Assembly (NCBI RefSeq): GCF_947648125.1
Contig: NZ_CANSMR010000003.1
Location: forward strand, 434,001 to 498,000
Reading direction: 5' to 3'
Length of the DNA stretch: 64,000 nt
DNA from: an uncultured Bradyrhizobium sp.
GTDB taxonomy: Bacteria; Pseudomonadota; Alphaproteobacteria; Rhizobiales; Xanthobacteraceae
Part shown: piece by piece, positions 46,177-55,884 of the stretch
How positions within the stretch are numbered: position 1 is the first letter of the stretch
How the letters are laid out: every line of letters starts with the position of its first letter
Notes under the pieces: model-generated
Told to the model about the DNA's origin: nothing
What the model saw: the letters and a program-made list of their open reading frames with translations, nothing else
The model's database searches: none
Position numbers and translations under genes: made by a program

Positions 46177-46851
46177 TTAACCCAGATGCTTCTTGAAGAA
46201 GTCCGTCGCCCGGTCCCAGGCCAGTTCGGCACACTGGCGGTCGTGCACCGACAGGCGCTGCTCGTTGCCGAAACCATGCTCGGCGTCATAGCGGTACAGC
46301 TCCAGCGATTTGCCGGCGGCCTTCATCGCTTTCTCGAAGCCATCGACCAGCGCCGGCGTGCACCAGTCATCCTTGGTGGCAAAATGGCCCTGCAGCGGAA
46401 TTCTCACGTCCGCCGGCTTGGCCGCCTGCTCCGGCGGAATGCCGTAGAACACCACACCGGCGGTCAGCTCCGGGATCTTGGTGGCGCCGATGATGGTCAC
46501 CGCGCCGCCGAGGCAGAAGCCGGTCAGGCCGACCTTGGCGCCGTTCTTGCCGAGATATTGCGCGGCGCCGCGCACCGTCTGCGTGGTGGCATCCATGAAG
46601 TCGAGCGAGTTCATCTCTTTGCCGGCGGCGTCGGTGTCGTGATACGGCACCACCTTGCCCTTGTAGAGATCGGGCGCCAGGGCATCGAAACCGGCCCGCG
46701 CGAAGCGGTCGCACATTCCCTTGATCTGGTCCTGCAGCCCCCACCACTCCTGGATCACGACGACCCCAGGCGCGTTGCCGCGCGCGGCGTTGGCGAGATA
46801 ACCCGACGCTTCCTTGCCGTCCGGACGCTTGAAGTTGATGCTGGTACCCAT
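46177..46851 (-). CDS. Dienelactone hydrolase family protein
   Basis: A 224-residue alpha/beta hydrolase. The cysteine nucleophile is in L-T-G-F-C-L-G-G-A-V, the family's G-x-C-x-G-G elbow; Y-D-A-E-H-G-F supplies the histidine. V-V-V-I-Q-E-W-W-G-L-Q is the conserved first block. It probably hydrolyses dienelactone or another small lactone in aromatic catabolism, which would suit the extradiol-type neighbour on the other side of the repeats. ATG 46851 has GAGGAAC just upstream. Confidence 0.9.
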   Translation of the reverse strand: MGTSINFKRPDGKEASGYLANAARGNAPGVVVIQEWWGLQDQIKGMCDRFARAGFDALAPDLYKGKVVPYHDTDAAGKEMNSLDFMDATTQTVRGAAQYLGKNGAKVGLTGFCLGGAVTIIGATKIPELTAGVVFYGIPPEQAAKPADVRIPLQGHFATKDDWCTPALVDGFEKAMKAAGKSLELYRYDAEHGFGNEQRLSVHDRQCAELAWDRATDFFKKHLG

Positions 46852-47002
46852 GAGTTCCTCCGCGAGGTTTGCCGGCTGATTGGCCGGCATTTTGTCCGTA
46901 CTCGGTGGCGGACGCAATCGCCCTGCGGCGCCCTCGCGCACTCGTCATGACTGCAGGAGCACCAACGCGCTTCTCGCGACCAAGCCTTGACCTTCACAAA
47001 AC

Positions 47003-47027
47003 AAAAAAGCCCCCGAAGGGGCTTTTT
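47003..47027 (-). terminator. Rho-independent terminator of the fbcFH operon
   Basis: AAAAAGCCCC and GGGGCTTTTT form a near-perfect hairpin with a CGAA-type loop and T runs; on the minus strand it lies about 25 bases after the fbcH stop codon. Confidence 0.92.
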
Positions 47028-47050
47028 CAAACTCGCTATGACGCCCGCGG

Positions 47051-49123
47051 TCAGTGAGCGTCGGCCCAGACCTTGCGCTTGGTGAAGTACATCAGGATGG
47101 CGAAGATCACGAGGAAGAAGAACACCTGCATCCCGATCCGCTTGCGCTCTTCCATGCGCGGCTCGGCCGCCCACATCAGGAACGTGGTGACGTCGTGCGC
47201 GTATTGCTTGACCGTCGCCGGCGAACCGTCGTCGAAGGTCACCTGACCGTCGGACAGCGGCTTCGGCATCTTGATGGCGTGGCCGGGGAAGTACTTGTTG
47301 TAGTACGAGCCTTCCGGGATCGTCACGCCGGCCGGGACCTTGTCCTCGAAGCCCTGCAGAACGGCGTCGACATAGTCCGGGCCCTGCTCTTGGTACTGGG
47401 TGAAGAAGTCGAACACGAACTGCGGGAAGCCGCGCTTGTAGGACCGCGCCTTGGTGATCAGCGAAAGGTCCGGCGGCGCCGCGCCGCCATTAGCCGCGCG
47501 CGCGGCCTGCTCGTTCGGGAACGGCGCCGGGAAGTAATCCGCCGGGCGGCCCGGACGCTCGAACATCTCGCCCTGGTCGTTCGGGCCGTCCTTGATCTTG
47601 TACTCGGACGCCAACGCCGCCGCCTGCGCCTCCGAATAGCCGGGGCCGCCGGCATCAGCGAGGTTGCGGAATGCGATATAGTTCAAGCCGTGGCAGGCCG
47701 AGCAGACTTCCTTGTAGACCTTCAGGCCACGCTGCAGCGAGCCGCGGTCATACTTGCCGAGCGGACCGGAGAACGACCATTCCTGGGCCGGCGGCGCGTT
47801 GCCACCTTCCTCGGCCTTGGCGTTCTGGGTGCTGCCGGCGAACAGGCCGCCAGCTACCACCAGCGCGAGCACCACGGAGGCAACGGTCGCGACCCTGCCC
47901 TTGCTCTTCGCCAGTACATCGTCGGCGATCGAGTTCGGCACCGGGCGCGGCGTCTCGATGCGGGCGAGCAGCGGCAGCACGATCAGGAAGTAGGCGAAGT
48001 AGCACACCGTCAGGATGCGGCCGGCGATCACATAGATGCCTTCCGGCGGCTGCGAGCCGAGATAGCCGAGCAGGATGCAGACCACCACGAAGATCCAGAA
48101 GAACTGCTTGGCCAGCGGACGATACTTCGACGAACGGGTCCGTGCGCTGTCGAGCCAGGGCAGGAAGCACAGGATGATGATCGCCGAGAACATCGCCACG
48201 ACGCCCGCGAGCTTGTTCGGGATCGAGCGCAGGATCGCGTAGAACGGCAGATAGTACCATTCAGGCACGATGTGCGCCGGGGTCACGCCGGGGTTCGCCG
48301 GGATGTAGTTGTCGGCGTCGCCGAGATAGTTCGGCATGTAGAAGATGAACCAGGCGAAGAAGATCAGGAAGCACGACACGCCGAACGCGTCCTTGATCGT
48401 CGCATACGGGGTGAACGGAACGGTGTCCTTCTCGGTCTTGGCCTCGACGCCGGCCGGATTGTTCTGACCCGCGACATGCAGCGCCCAGACGTGCAGCACG
48501 ACCACGCCGGCGATCACGAACGGCAGCAGATAGTGCAGCGAGAAGAAGCGGTTCAAGGTCGGGTTGCCGACCGAATAGCCGCCCCACAGCAAGGTCACGA
48601 TGCTCTCGCCGAAATACGGCACGGCGGAGAACAGGTTGGTGATGACGGTGGCGCCCCAGAAGCTCATCTGGCCCCACGGCAGCACGTAGCCCATGAAGCC
48701 GGTCGCCATCATCAGCAGGTAGATGATGACGCCGAGGATCCACAGCACCTCGCGCGGCTCCTTGTACGACCCGTAATAGAGACCGCGGAACATGTGGATG
48801 TAGACGGCGAAGAAGAACATCGACGCGCCGCAGGCATGCATGTTGCGCAGCAGCCAGCCGTAGTTGACGTCGCGCACGATCAGTTCGACCGACTTGAAGG
48901 CGAGATCGGCGTGCGGCGTGTAATGCATCGCCAGGATCACGCCGGTCAGGATCTGCAGCGCCAGCATCATCGAAAGGATGGCGCCGAAGGTCCACCAGTA
49001 GTTCAGGTTGCGCGGCGTCGGATAGGCCACGAACGAGGAGTGGATCAGGCCGAAGATCGGAAGACGCCGTTCGATCCACTTCAAGGCGGGGTTGCTCGGT
49101 TGAAAATCAGATGGTCCGCTCAT
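47051..49123 (-). CDS. fbcH: Cytochrome b/c1 fusion precursor of the bc1 complex
   Basis: A 690-residue polyprotein. Residues 1-410 are cytochrome b with eight membrane helices, the heme histidines in the H-A-x-G/H-x-x-x-F regions (M-H-A-C-G-A-S) and the Qo P-E-W-Y motif (V-P-E-W-Y-Y-L-P-F). An internal hydrophobic stretch near residue 415-435 ending A-K-A-E-E acts as the c1 signal sequence. Cytochrome c1 follows with heme-binding C-S-A-C-H and a C-terminal membrane anchor. In Bradyrhizobium this product is cleaved into the two cytochromes. It follows fbcF by 72 bases. Confidence 0.96.
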   Translation of the reverse strand: MSGPSDFQPSNPALKWIERRLPIFGLIHSSFVAYPTPRNLNYWWTFGAILSMMLALQILTGVILAMHYTPHADLAFKSVELIVRDVNYGWLLRNMHACGASMFFFAVYIHMFRGLYYGSYKEPREVLWILGVIIYLLMMATGFMGYVLPWGQMSFWGATVITNLFSAVPYFGESIVTLLWGGYSVGNPTLNRFFSLHYLLPFVIAGVVVLHVWALHVAGQNNPAGVEAKTEKDTVPFTPYATIKDAFGVSCFLIFFAWFIFYMPNYLGDADNYIPANPGVTPAHIVPEWYYLPFYAILRSIPNKLAGVVAMFSAIIILCFLPWLDSARTRSSKYRPLAKQFFWIFVVVCILLGYLGSQPPEGIYVIAGRILTVCYFAYFLIVLPLLARIETPRPVPNSIADDVLAKSKGRVATVASVVLALVVAGGLFAGSTQNAKAEEGGNAPPAQEWSFSGPLGKYDRGSLQRGLKVYKEVCSACHGLNYIAFRNLADAGGPGYSEAQAAALASEYKIKDGPNDQGEMFERPGRPADYFPAPFPNEQAARAANGGAAPPDLSLITKARSYKRGFPQFVFDFFTQYQEQGPDYVDAVLQGFEDKVPAGVTIPEGSYYNKYFPGHAIKMPKPLSDGQVTFDDGSPATVKQYAHDVTTFLMWAAEPRMEERKRIGMQVFFFLVIFAILMYFTKRKVWADAH

Positions 49124-49195
49124 TGATGCGATCCTGAAGAAGAAAAACGACGCGATGGGTCCAAGGGGAAGCCGAAGTCCCGGAGGGTCCGGGAC

Positions 49196-49726
49196 TTAGC
49201 CGATCTGGATTTTGGTGTCGGTAAGGAAGGCGTAGGGCGGCACCGCCAGGTTGGCGGGCGCCGGCCCCTGGCGGATACGACCGGAGGAGTCGTACTGCGA
49301 GCCGTGGCAGGGGCAGAAGAAGCCGTCGTAATTGCCCTCATGGGCGATCGGGATGCAGCCGAGATGGGTGCAGATGCCGATCACGACCAGCCACTGGTCG
49401 TGGCCGGCCTTGACGCGGGCCGAGTCGGGCTGCGGATCGGGCAGGCTCGAGAGCGCCACGCCCTGGGCCTCCTGGATCTGCTTCTTGGTGCGATGGCTGA
49501 TGTAGATCGGCTTGCCGCGCCAGAAAACCTTGATGTCCTGGCCCTCGGCGATCGGGGTCAGATCGACCTGGATCGGCGCGCCGGCCGCGATCGTCGCGGC
49601 ATCCGGGTTCATCTGGGCAACCAGCGGCCAGACGGTCGCGGCTGCGCCGACTGCGGCGGCAGCTCCGGTTGCAACAAAAAGAAAATCACGGCGTGTCGGA
49701 TGGTCCGCCGAAGACGCTGTCGTCAC
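49196..49726 (-). CDS. fbcF: Ubiquinol-cytochrome c reductase Rieske iron-sulfur subunit
   Basis: A 176-residue protein of the bc1 complex. T-R-R-D-F-L-F at the start is a twin-arginine export/insertion signal with a single membrane helix after it. The [2Fe-2S] ligands are in C-T-H-L-G-C and C-P-C-H-G-S. It is first gene of the fbcFH operon; the promoter should lie in the 277-base gap shared with the divergent trmL gene. Confidence 0.96.
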   Translation of the reverse strand: MTTASSADHPTRRDFLFVATGAAAAVGAAATVWPLVAQMNPDAATIAAGAPIQVDLTPIAEGQDIKVFWRGKPIYISHRTKKQIQEAQGVALSSLPDPQPDSARVKAGHDQWLVVIGICTHLGCIPIAHEGNYDGFFCPCHGSQYDSSGRIRQGPAPANLAVPPYAFLTDTKIQIG

Positions 49727-50003
49727 GATTCCTAGCCCTTTCTTTTCTGCAGCCGGTGGAACCGCCCCGGAGACGCAGAACGCGCCCCAAGAAAGGCTGC
49801 CGGCGCCCGCGGCCCCCGCGGCGGCAGAAAACCGCTATTCCCCACCCCAAATGGCGGAACAGCAGTCCAGAATCGTTCTATTGGCACCCTTGCCGGACGA
49901 GCGCAAGCCCGCTATCGGCTCGCACACGTGCAATGCACGAAATCCGCGCCGAGCGATGTTTTATTGAGACAATTTCATCCGGATTTCACAGGTCGCCCAC
50001 ACC
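49727..50003. other. Divergent gap between fbcF and trmL
   Basis: 277 bases without a gene. I see a proline- and alanine-coding look in one frame (49750-49870) but no start or domain. No palindromic repeat or recognised operator. It must hold the fbcF and trmL promoters. Confidence 0.4.
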
Positions 50004-50489
50004 ATGCAGATCGCGCTGTTCCAGCCCGACATCCCCCAGAATACAGGGACGATTCTGCGCCTCTGCGCCTGCCTGAACGTGTCAGCCCATATCATCGAAC
50101 CGGCGGGATTCGACACCTCGGACCGGAATTTCCGCCGGGCGGGTATGGACTATCTCGACCATGTGCGGTTGAAGCGTCACGACTCATGGTCGAAATTCGA
50201 GGAATGGCGGGCCGAGGCCGGATGCCGGCTGGTCCTATTCACGACCAAGGCGGCGAAATCCTACCTTGATTTCGCGTATACGGCCTCCGATGTCCTGCTG
50301 TTCGGGCGCGAAACGGCAGGGGTGACCGAGGCGGTTGTGGCCGCCGCGGACGCGCGGCTGCTGATTCCGATCAAGCCGTCCTTGCGTTCGCTCAATGTGG
50401 CGGTCACCGCGGCCATGGCAGTCGGAGAGGCGCTGCGGCAAACCGGCTCAGGACTTGCCGGTTCAGGAATTGCCGGTTCGGCAACTTAA
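50004..50489 (+). CDS. trmL: tRNA (cytidine(34)-2'-O)-methyltransferase
   Basis: A 161-residue SPOUT methyltransferase that modifies the wobble base of some leucine tRNAs. M-Q-I-A-L-F-Q-P-D-I-P-Q-N-T-G-T-I-L-R is the standard start; L-L-F-G-R-E-T-A-G-V-T-E and I-P-I-K-P-S-L-R-S-L-N-V-A-V form the knotted SAM-binding site. Eleven bases separate it from queE, so they are probably co-transcribed. Confidence 0.95.
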   Translation: MQIALFQPDIPQNTGTILRLCACLNVSAHIIEPAGFDTSDRNFRRAGMDYLDHVRLKRHDSWSKFEEWRAEAGCRLVLFTTKAAKSYLDFAYTASDVLLFGRETAGVTEAVVAAADARLLIPIKPSLRSLNVAVTAAMAVGEALRQTGSGLAGSGIAGSAT

Positions 50490-50499
50490 GGGATTTTTG

Positions 50500-51132
50500 G
50501 TGAGCTACGCGGTCAAGGAGATCTTTCTCACCCTGCAGGGCGAAGGCGCCCATGCGGGCCGGGCCTCCGTGTTCTGCCGCTTCGCCGGCTGCAACCTCTG
50601 GAGCGGCCGCGAGCAGGACCGCACTGCGGCAGTCTGCCGGTTCTGCGACACCGATTTCGTCGGCACCGACGGCACGCTCGGCGGCCGCTATGCGACCGCC
50701 GACGAGCTGGCCGGCACCATTGCCGCGCAATGGACCGGGGGCGAAGCCGACCGCTACGTGGTGCTGACCGGCGGCGAGCCGCTGCTGCAGGTCGATACCG
50801 TGCTGATCGAGGCCCTGCACGGCCACGGCTTTGCGATCGCGATCGAGACCAACGGCACCATCGCGCCGCCCGATGGGCTCGACTGGATCTGCGTCAGCCC
50901 CAAGGCCGCCTCCGAGCTCGTGGTGCGCAAGGGGCACGAACTCAAGCTGGTCTATCCGCAGCCGGAGAACGCGCCGGAGGATTTCGCCGGCCTCGCCTTC
51001 GAGCGCTTCTCGCTGCAGCCGATGGACGGCCCCGACGTGATCGAGAATACCGAGCGGGCGATCGCATACTGCCTGAAGCACCCGCAATGGCGCCTCAGCG
51101 TGCAGACGCACAAGACGCTCGGCATTAGATGA
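50500..51132 (+). CDS. queE: 7-carboxy-7-deazaguanine synthase
   Basis: A 210-residue radical SAM enzyme of queuosine synthesis. The start region Y-A-V-K-E-I-F-L-T-L-Q-G-E-G and the cluster motif C-N-L-W...C-R-F-C (CX14CX2C, the QueE-type spacing) identify it; L-T-G-G-E-P-L-L-Q and Y-A-T-A-D-E-L follow. It converts 6-carboxytetrahydropterin to CDG. The start is GTG at 50500. It is followed after 27 bases by a QueD-like gene. Confidence 0.93.
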   Translation: MSYAVKEIFLTLQGEGAHAGRASVFCRFAGCNLWSGREQDRTAAVCRFCDTDFVGTDGTLGGRYATADELAGTIAAQWTGGEADRYVVLTGGEPLLQVDTVLIEALHGHGFAIAIETNGTIAPPDGLDWICVSPKAASELVVRKGHELKLVYPQPENAPEDFAGLAFERFSLQPMDGPDVIENTERAIAYCLKHPQWRLSVQTHKTLGIR

Positions 51133-51159
51133 GCTAACAGAATTGGATTGTTGAGAGAG

Positions 51160-51525
51160 ATGTGGGAATTGACGAAAGCGTTTCGGTTCGAGGCTGCGCA
51201 TGCGCTATCCGGAACGACCTTTGGCACTGCCAGCGAGGAGATCCACGGTCACTCGTTTCGAGCCGAGGTTACCGTCCGTGGCACGCCCGACCCCAAAACC
51301 GGGATGGTGATCGATCTCGGCCTGCTCGAACGCGCCATGGCCGAGGTGCAGAAGACGCTCGACCACAAGTTCCTGAACAAGATCGAGGCGATCGGTGTCC
51401 CGACGCTGGAGAATCTCTCACGCTTCATCTGGGAGCGGCTGCAGCACGCGGGCAAGCTGACCCGCGTCAGCGTCCATCGCGACAGCTGCAACGAGAGCTG
51501 CACCTATTTCGGCCCGCAAGGTTAG
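51160..51525 (+). CDS. QueD/PTPS-family protein with altered active site
   Basis: A 121-residue T-fold protein next to que[10 protein letters not shown] at 8-16 and H-G-H at 29-31 give the zinc histidines; [10 protein letters not shown] and D-H-K-F-L-N are conserved too. However, the catalytic Cys four residues before H-G-H in QueD is replaced by S25 (A-S-E-E-I-H-G-H), while glutamates occupy the next two positions, reminiscent of PTPS-III-type enzymes. It may still make 6-carboxytetrahydropterin or do a related pterin reaction. ATG 51160 is chosen, with GAGAGAG just upstream. Confidence 0.85.
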   Translation: MWELTKAFRFEAAHALSGTTFGTASEEIHGHSFRAEVTVRGTPDPKTGMVIDLGLLERAMAEVQKTLDHKFLNKIEAIGVPTLENLSRFIWERLQHAGKLTRVSVHRDSCNESCTYFGPQG

Positions 51526-51527
51526 CC

Positions 51528-52424
51528 ATGCTGCCAACAGACCCCGCCATCATCGAAAACCGCAAGGCGCGTGCGCGCAGCTGGTTCGAGACGCTGCGCA
51601 ACGACATCTGCACGGCCTTCGAGAAGCTCGAGGACGACGCCCCCTCCGCGCTCTATCCCGGCAATGCCGGCCGGTTCGTGCGCACCCCCTGGGATCGCAC
51701 CGACCATACCGGCAAGCCCGGCGGCGGTGGCGTGATGTCGATCATGAAGGGCCGGCTGTTCGAGAAGGTCGGCGTGCACTGCTCGACCGTGCATGGCGAG
51801 TTCGCTCCCGAATTCCGCGCGCAGATTCCGGGTGCCGCCGACGATCCACGATTTTGGGCCTCGGGCATTTCGCTGATCGCACATTTGCGCAATCCGAACG
51901 TGCCCGCCGTGCACATGAACACCCGCTTCGTCGTCACCACCAAGGCCTGGTTCGGCGGCGGAGCCGATTTGACCCCGGTGCTGAACCGGCGGCGCACCCA
52001 GGAAGACCCCGATACGGTCGCCTTCCATGGCGCGATGAAAGAGGCCTGCAGCGGGCCGAACGGCGTCGCGGACTACGACAAGTACAAGAAATGGTGCGAC
52101 GACTATTTCTATCTGCCACACCGCAAGGAAGCCCGCGGCGTCGGCGGCATCTTCTATGACTGGCACGACAGCGGCGACTGGGAGGCCGATCTCGCCTTCA
52201 CCCAGGACGTCGGGCGCAGCTTCCTGAAGATCTATCCCGACCTGGTGCGGCGCAATTTCGAGACCGACTGGAGCACGGAAGATCGCGACGAGCAGCTGAT
52301 CCGCCGCGGCCGCTATGTCGAGTTCAACCTGCTCTATGATCGCGGCACCATCTTCGGCCTGAAGACCGGCGGCAATGTCGATTCGATCCTGTCGTCGCTG
52401 CCGCCGGAGGTGAAATGGCCGTAA
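51528..52424 (+). CDS. hemF: Oxygen-dependent coproporphyrinogen III oxidase
   Basis: A 298-residue heme-synthesis enzyme converting coproporphyrinogen III to protoporphyrinogen IX with O2. [34 protein letters not shown], and the near-C-terminal [16 protein letters not shown] are family blocks. Only two bases after the QueD-like stop; overlaps the next gene by ten bases. Confidence 0.96.
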   Translation: MLPTDPAIIENRKARARSWFETLRNDICTAFEKLEDDAPSALYPGNAGRFVRTPWDRTDHTGKPGGGGVMSIMKGRLFEKVGVHCSTVHGEFAPEFRAQIPGAADDPRFWASGISLIAHLRNPNVPAVHMNTRFVVTTKAWFGGGADLTPVLNRRRTQEDPDTVAFHGAMKEACSGPNGVADYDKYKKWCDDYFYLPHRKEARGVGGIFYDWHDSGDWEADLAFTQDVGRSFLKIYPDLVRRNFETDWSTEDRDEQLIRRGRYVEFNLLYDRGTIFGLKTGGNVDSILSSLPPEVKWP

Positions 52425-53155
52425 TGAACCTGCCGCGCGCGATGCTGATCGACATGGATGACACCATCCTGTCGGCCTACGGACGTCCCGAGATCGCGTG
52501 GAACACGATCACCACCGAATTCGCCGCGGAGCTCGCCCCCCTGCCCCCGGACATGGTCGCGACGGCGCTGTTGGCCTATGCACGGCAATTCTGGTCGACC
52601 GCCGAGCCGATCTGGCGGATCAAGCTCGGCGAGGCACGCCGGCTGACCGTGAAGGGCGGCTTCGCTCAGCTGGCGGCGGCCGGCCACCGTGCGCTGCCGG
52701 ACGATCTCGCGGACCGCATCGCCGATCGCTTCACCGCCTATCGCGAAGAGGAGATGTTCATCTTCCCCGGCGCGCATGAAGCGATCGATACGTTCAAGGC
52801 GCTTGGCATCAAGCTCGCGCTGGTCACCAACGGCGCCGCCGACATGCAGCGCGCCAAGGTCGAGCGTTTCGCGCTCGGCCATCGCTTCGATCACATCCAG
52901 ATCGAGGGCGAGCACGGTTTCGGCAAGCCGGAGGAGCGTGCCTATCTGCACGCGATGCAAGCACTCGGCGTCACCGCAGCCGATACCTGGATGATCGGCG
53001 ACAATCTGGAATGGGAAGTCGTGGCGCCGCAGCGGCTCGGTATCTACGCGATCTGGATGGACGTGCACGGTGTTGGGCTGCCGCCGGGATCGACGATCAA
53101 GCCCGACCGCATCATCCGCTCGCTGACCGAACTGGTTCCGGCCGCGCGCAAATAA
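52415..53155 (+). CDS. HAD-superfamily hydrolase
   Basis: A 246-residue phosphatase-type enzyme. L-I-D-M-D-D-T-I-L carries the nucleophile Asp (DxDxT), L-A-L-V-T-N-G motif II, K-P-E-E-R motif III, and M-I-G-D-N-L-E-W-E motif IV. A cap domain lies between motifs I and II. The start overlaps hemF by ten bases with strong GGAGG upstream, so translation is coupled. The substrate is not evident. Confidence 0.92.
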   Translation: MAVMNLPRAMLIDMDDTILSAYGRPEIAWNTITTEFAAELAPLPPDMVATALLAYARQFWSTAEPIWRIKLGEARRLTVKGGFAQLAAAGHRALPDDLADRIADRFTAYREEEMFIFPGAHEAIDTFKALGIKLALVTNGAADMQRAKVERFALGHRFDHIQIEGEHGFGKPEERAYLHAMQALGVTAADTWMIGDNLEWEVVAPQRLGIYAIWMDVHGVGLPPGSTIKPDRIIRSLTELVPAARK

Positions 53156-53266
53156 CGCAGCTTCTGTTTTCACAGCAAATCCAGCGCGCCAGGCGCCGGC
53201 CGTGATCGCACTGTCATCACCGGTCGCTAGCTTGCCGTCCGCGTCATCCAGCGCGGAGGGAAAATC

Positions 53267-53545
53267 ATGGAACTGAAACCAGGCGATGTCGTCATGCTGA
53301 AATCCGGCGGCCATCCGATCACGGTGGTCGAAGTCGACGAAGACAAGGTCGAGTGCCTGTGGATGGGCACGGACGGCGACCTGTTTCGCGAAACCCTGCC
53401 GCTCGTCGCACTCGAGTCGGCCGAAATCGATCCGAAAGATGATGAAGAGGAAGACGACGAGGACGAAGACGACGACGAGGAAGAAGAGGACGACGAAGAC
53501 GAGGACGACGACGGCGACCGCAAGAAGAAGCGCAAGGCGGCTTGA
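53267..53545 (+). CDS. DUF2158-type small protein with highly acidic tail
   Basis: A 92-residue protein. Residues 1-50 resemble the YodC/DUF2158 SH3-like fold (F-x-G-D-V-V pattern as L-K-P-G-D-V-V-M-L-K-S-G-G; V-E-C-L-W-M). Residues 57-84 are almost wholly Asp and Glu, then D-R-K-K-K-R-K-A-A closes the chain with a basic patch. The acidic run is purine-biased in the DNA. The function is unknown. Confidence 0.75.
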   Translation: MELKPGDVVMLKSGGHPITVVEVDEDKVECLWMGTDGDLFRETLPLVALESAEIDPKDDEEEDDEDEDDDEEEEDDEDEDDDGDRKKKRKAA

Positions 53546-53699
53546 GATCTGTTGGCGCGATGCTGCCTGGCACATGCCGGCGGCATCGTCTCCACACGAA
53601 ATTCAATCGTCGTTCAGCCAATCGTCACCATGCCGCCGATGATCACGGCGGCATCGAGATGCCGGCAAGAAAATCCGGCGAGAAACCCGGCAAGAAAAT

Positions 53700-54956
53700 C
53701 TAGAGCCGATGGTCGCGGGTGAAGCGGGAAACGGTCTGGTCGGCGATGCCAGACAACACCTGCGGATCCAGCGGGAAATCCGCAGCTAGCCAGGCATCCT
53801 CAGCCAGAGTCAGGACATGCCCGAGCGCCGGTCCCTCGGCAATCCCGCGCGCGATGAAATCCGACGCCCGCAACGGAAAGTGAGGCGCGCGCCAGCGCTG
53901 CGGCAGCGTGGCGAGCGCACGCCATTGGTCGACATCGCCCCGCGCGCCGGTTCGCGCCCAGGCGAGCAGCAGCCGGTCGCGATAGGGCTCCTCGTCGAGC
54001 CGGTAGAGCCTGCGCTTGGCATGCGCCTCGTCCATGCCGGGCAGGCGCCACCAGCGATGGCCCATCGAATCGAGCGCCTTGGCCTCGGCGTTGGAGAGCC
54101 GCAGCCGGCTCGCGATGCGCCGCGCGTCCTCGGTCACGGCGACCGCCAACGCGGCGAGCCGGCGCGTCGCGCTCGGCTTGAGCGCCATCAGCTGCTCGAT
54201 CTCGATCATCGCCGCGAACGGCCCGGTATAGGCGACGCCGCCGAACAGCGGCAGCAGCAACCCGCCATCACCCATCGCGACCACCGCGCCGGCGGCGCCG
54301 TTCGCGACCACGAGCTTGAGCATCTCCATGCGGATGCGCTCGGCCGAGAGGCCGGCAAGTCCGGCGCGTCCGCTGACACAGGCGAGATAGCCGGCGCGAT
54401 CGACCTCGCCTGCACCATAGGCGGCGTGGAAACGGAAGAAGCGCAGGATGCGCAGATAATCCTCGGCAATCCGCTGCGCAGGATCGCCGATGAAGCGCAC
54501 GCGCCTCGCTGCGATGTCGGCGAGACCGCCGACGTGATCATGCACGACGCCCGAAGCGTCGACCGACAGGCCGTTGATGGTGAAGTCGCGCCGCTCGGCG
54601 TCGCGCACCCAGTCGCGCCCGAATGCCACCTTGGCCTTGCGGCCATAGGTCTCGGTGTCCTCGCGCAGCGTCGTCACCTCGAAGGGCTGGCCGTCGACAA
54701 CCAGGGTCACCGTGCCGTGCTCGATGCCGGTCGGCACGCTCTTGATGGCCGCCCGCTTGGCACGGCGGATCACCTCCTCCGGCAGCGCCGTGGTGGCGAT
54801 GTCGATGTCAGCGAGAGGAATTTGCATCAGCGCGTTGCGCACGGCACCGCCGATCACCCGCGCTTCCTCGCCGTCGGCATTGAGCAGGCCGAGCACGCGC
54901 GCCGCGGGCCCCGAAGCGAGCCATGGCGCGTCGGACAACAAGCGCACCTCGCTCAT
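53700..54956 (-). CDS. cca: CCA tRNA nucleotidyltransferase
   Basis: A 418-residue class II nucleotidyltransferase. V-I-G-G-A-V-R-N-A-L-M and A-D-I-D-I-A-T form the metal-binding core; R-D-F-T-I-N-G-L, D-Y-L-R-I-L-R-F-F-R-F and E-R-I-R-M-E-M are the following conserved motifs. It adds or repairs the 3' CCA of tRNAs. Its start overlaps the stop of DUF6111 by four bases: last of a four-gene operon. Confidence 0.95.
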   Translation of the reverse strand: MSEVRLLSDAPWLASGPAARVLGLLNADGEEARVIGGAVRNALMQIPLADIDIATTALPEEVIRRAKRAAIKSVPTGIEHGTVTLVVDGQPFEVTTLREDTETYGRKAKVAFGRDWVRDAERRDFTINGLSVDASGVVHDHVGGLADIAARRVRFIGDPAQRIAEDYLRILRFFRFHAAYGAGEVDRAGYLACVSGRAGLAGLSAERIRMEMLKLVVANGAAGAVVAMGDGGLLLPLFGGVAYTGPFAAMIEIEQLMALKPSATRRLAALAVAVTEDARRIASRLRLSNAEAKALDSMGHRWWRLPGMDEAHAKRRLYRLDEEPYRDRLLLAWARTGARGDVDQWRALATLPQRWRAPHFPLRASDFIARGIAEGPALGHVLTLAEDAWLAADFPLDPQVLSGIADQTVSRFTRDHRL

Positions 54957-55216
54957 TTCTCAGCTCCCGGCACCAGCCTGCCGTTCTCGATATGGGCGGG
55001 AACGTAGGTCGAGTTCGGCGGCGCGCCGGTCAATTCGGCGAGCAGCACGAAGCTCACGATGACCAGCACCAGCGCCGCCAGCGTCAGCTTCGCGATCATG
55101 TCGAGCGGCCAGGATGCCGGCAGCGTCACGCCGGACCGCGTCGCGATGAGGAAGATGGCATAGACCGCGAAAGGGACCAGAAAGATTCCGACCTCGGTCA
55201 ACACCGTGCGGATCAT
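54953..55216 (-). CDS. DUF6111-family small membrane protein
   Basis: An 87-residue protein with two membrane segments at about 8-27 and 40-62, and a soluble tail (A-P-P-N-S-T-Y-V-P-A-H-I-E-N-G-R-L-V-P-G) that matches the DUF6111 family. Function unknown. It overlaps both neighbours by four bases. Confidence 0.85.
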   Translation of the reverse strand: MIRTVLTEVGIFLVPFAVYAIFLIATRSGVTLPASWPLDMIAKLTLAALVLVIVSFVLLAELTGAPPNSTYVPAHIENGRLVPGAEK

Positions 55217-55884
55217 GACAAATAGATCCGTTCATACAGCACCCGCAGGATGCCGGCGGTCGCGCCCCAGATGTAGCGCTCGGCGAACGGCATCGCGTAG
55301 TAGGACCGGTCCATGCCGCGGAATTCCTTGGTGTGGATCTGATGATTCTCGGGGTTCATCAGGAAAGCGAGCGGCACCTCGAACGCATCGACGACCTCGG
55401 CCTCATTGATCTCCAGGGCAAATCCCGGCTTCACCCTGGCGACCGTCGGCAGGATGCGGAAGCCGAATGCGGTGCCATAGAGGTCGAGATAGCCGACAGG
55501 GTCGATGAATTCCCGCTTCAGCCCGACTTCTTCACAGGCTTCGCGCAGCGCCGCATCGAGCGGCGAGGCGTCGGTCGCGTCGATCTTGCCGCCGGGAAAC
55601 GAGATCTGGCCAGCATGACTCGACAGATTGGGCGAACGCTGCGTCAACAGCACGGTCGGCTCGGGATGATCGACCACCGGGATCAGCACCGCGGCCGGCC
55701 GCACCGGCTGCTCCTGCGCGACAATCTCCAACATGCGATCGTTGCCGGAATCTCCGGTGCGCGGAATGATATGCGGATCGACCAGGCCCGGCGGCACTTC
55801 GAAATCGAGCCGCGTGCGGGCTCGCGCGAAGAATTCCGTCGAGCTGATCGTCGCCGGCTTCACCTTCAGCAACGGCTCGTTCAA
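55213..55884 (-). CDS. Nudix hydrolase, CoA pyrophosphatase-like
   Basis: A 223-residue protein. The Nudix box is G-G-K-I-D, then L-D-A-A-L-R-E-A-C-E-E-V-G-L, matching Gx5Ex7REUxEExGU except that the first glutamate position is D; the upstream L-L-T-Q-R-S-P-N-L-S-S-H-A-G-Q-I-S-F-P block is typical of the CoA-pyrophosphatase (NudL) branch. Overlaps DUF1285 and DUF6111 by four bases each. Confidence 0.9.
   Translation of the reverse strand: MNEPLLKVKPATISSTEFFARARTRLDFEVPPGLVDPHIIPRTGDSGNDRMLEIVAQEQPVRPAAVLIPVVDHPEPTVLLTQRSPNLSSHAGQISFPGGKIDATDASPLDAALREACEEVGLKREFIDPVGYLDLYGTAFGFRILPTVARVKPGFALEINEAEVVDAFEVPLAFLMNPENHQIHTKEFRGMDRSYYAMPFAERYIWGATAGILRVLYERIYLS

Noticed and set aside
47054-49126. 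A 690-codon open frame on the plus strand
   Set aside because: It mirrors fbcH exactly in the antisense frame and has no recognisable domain.
53569-53699. Short lysine-rich frame ending K-P-G-K-K-I before the cca stop
   Set aside because: Only 14 codons from its ATG, repetitive, with no ribosome site; more likely chance.
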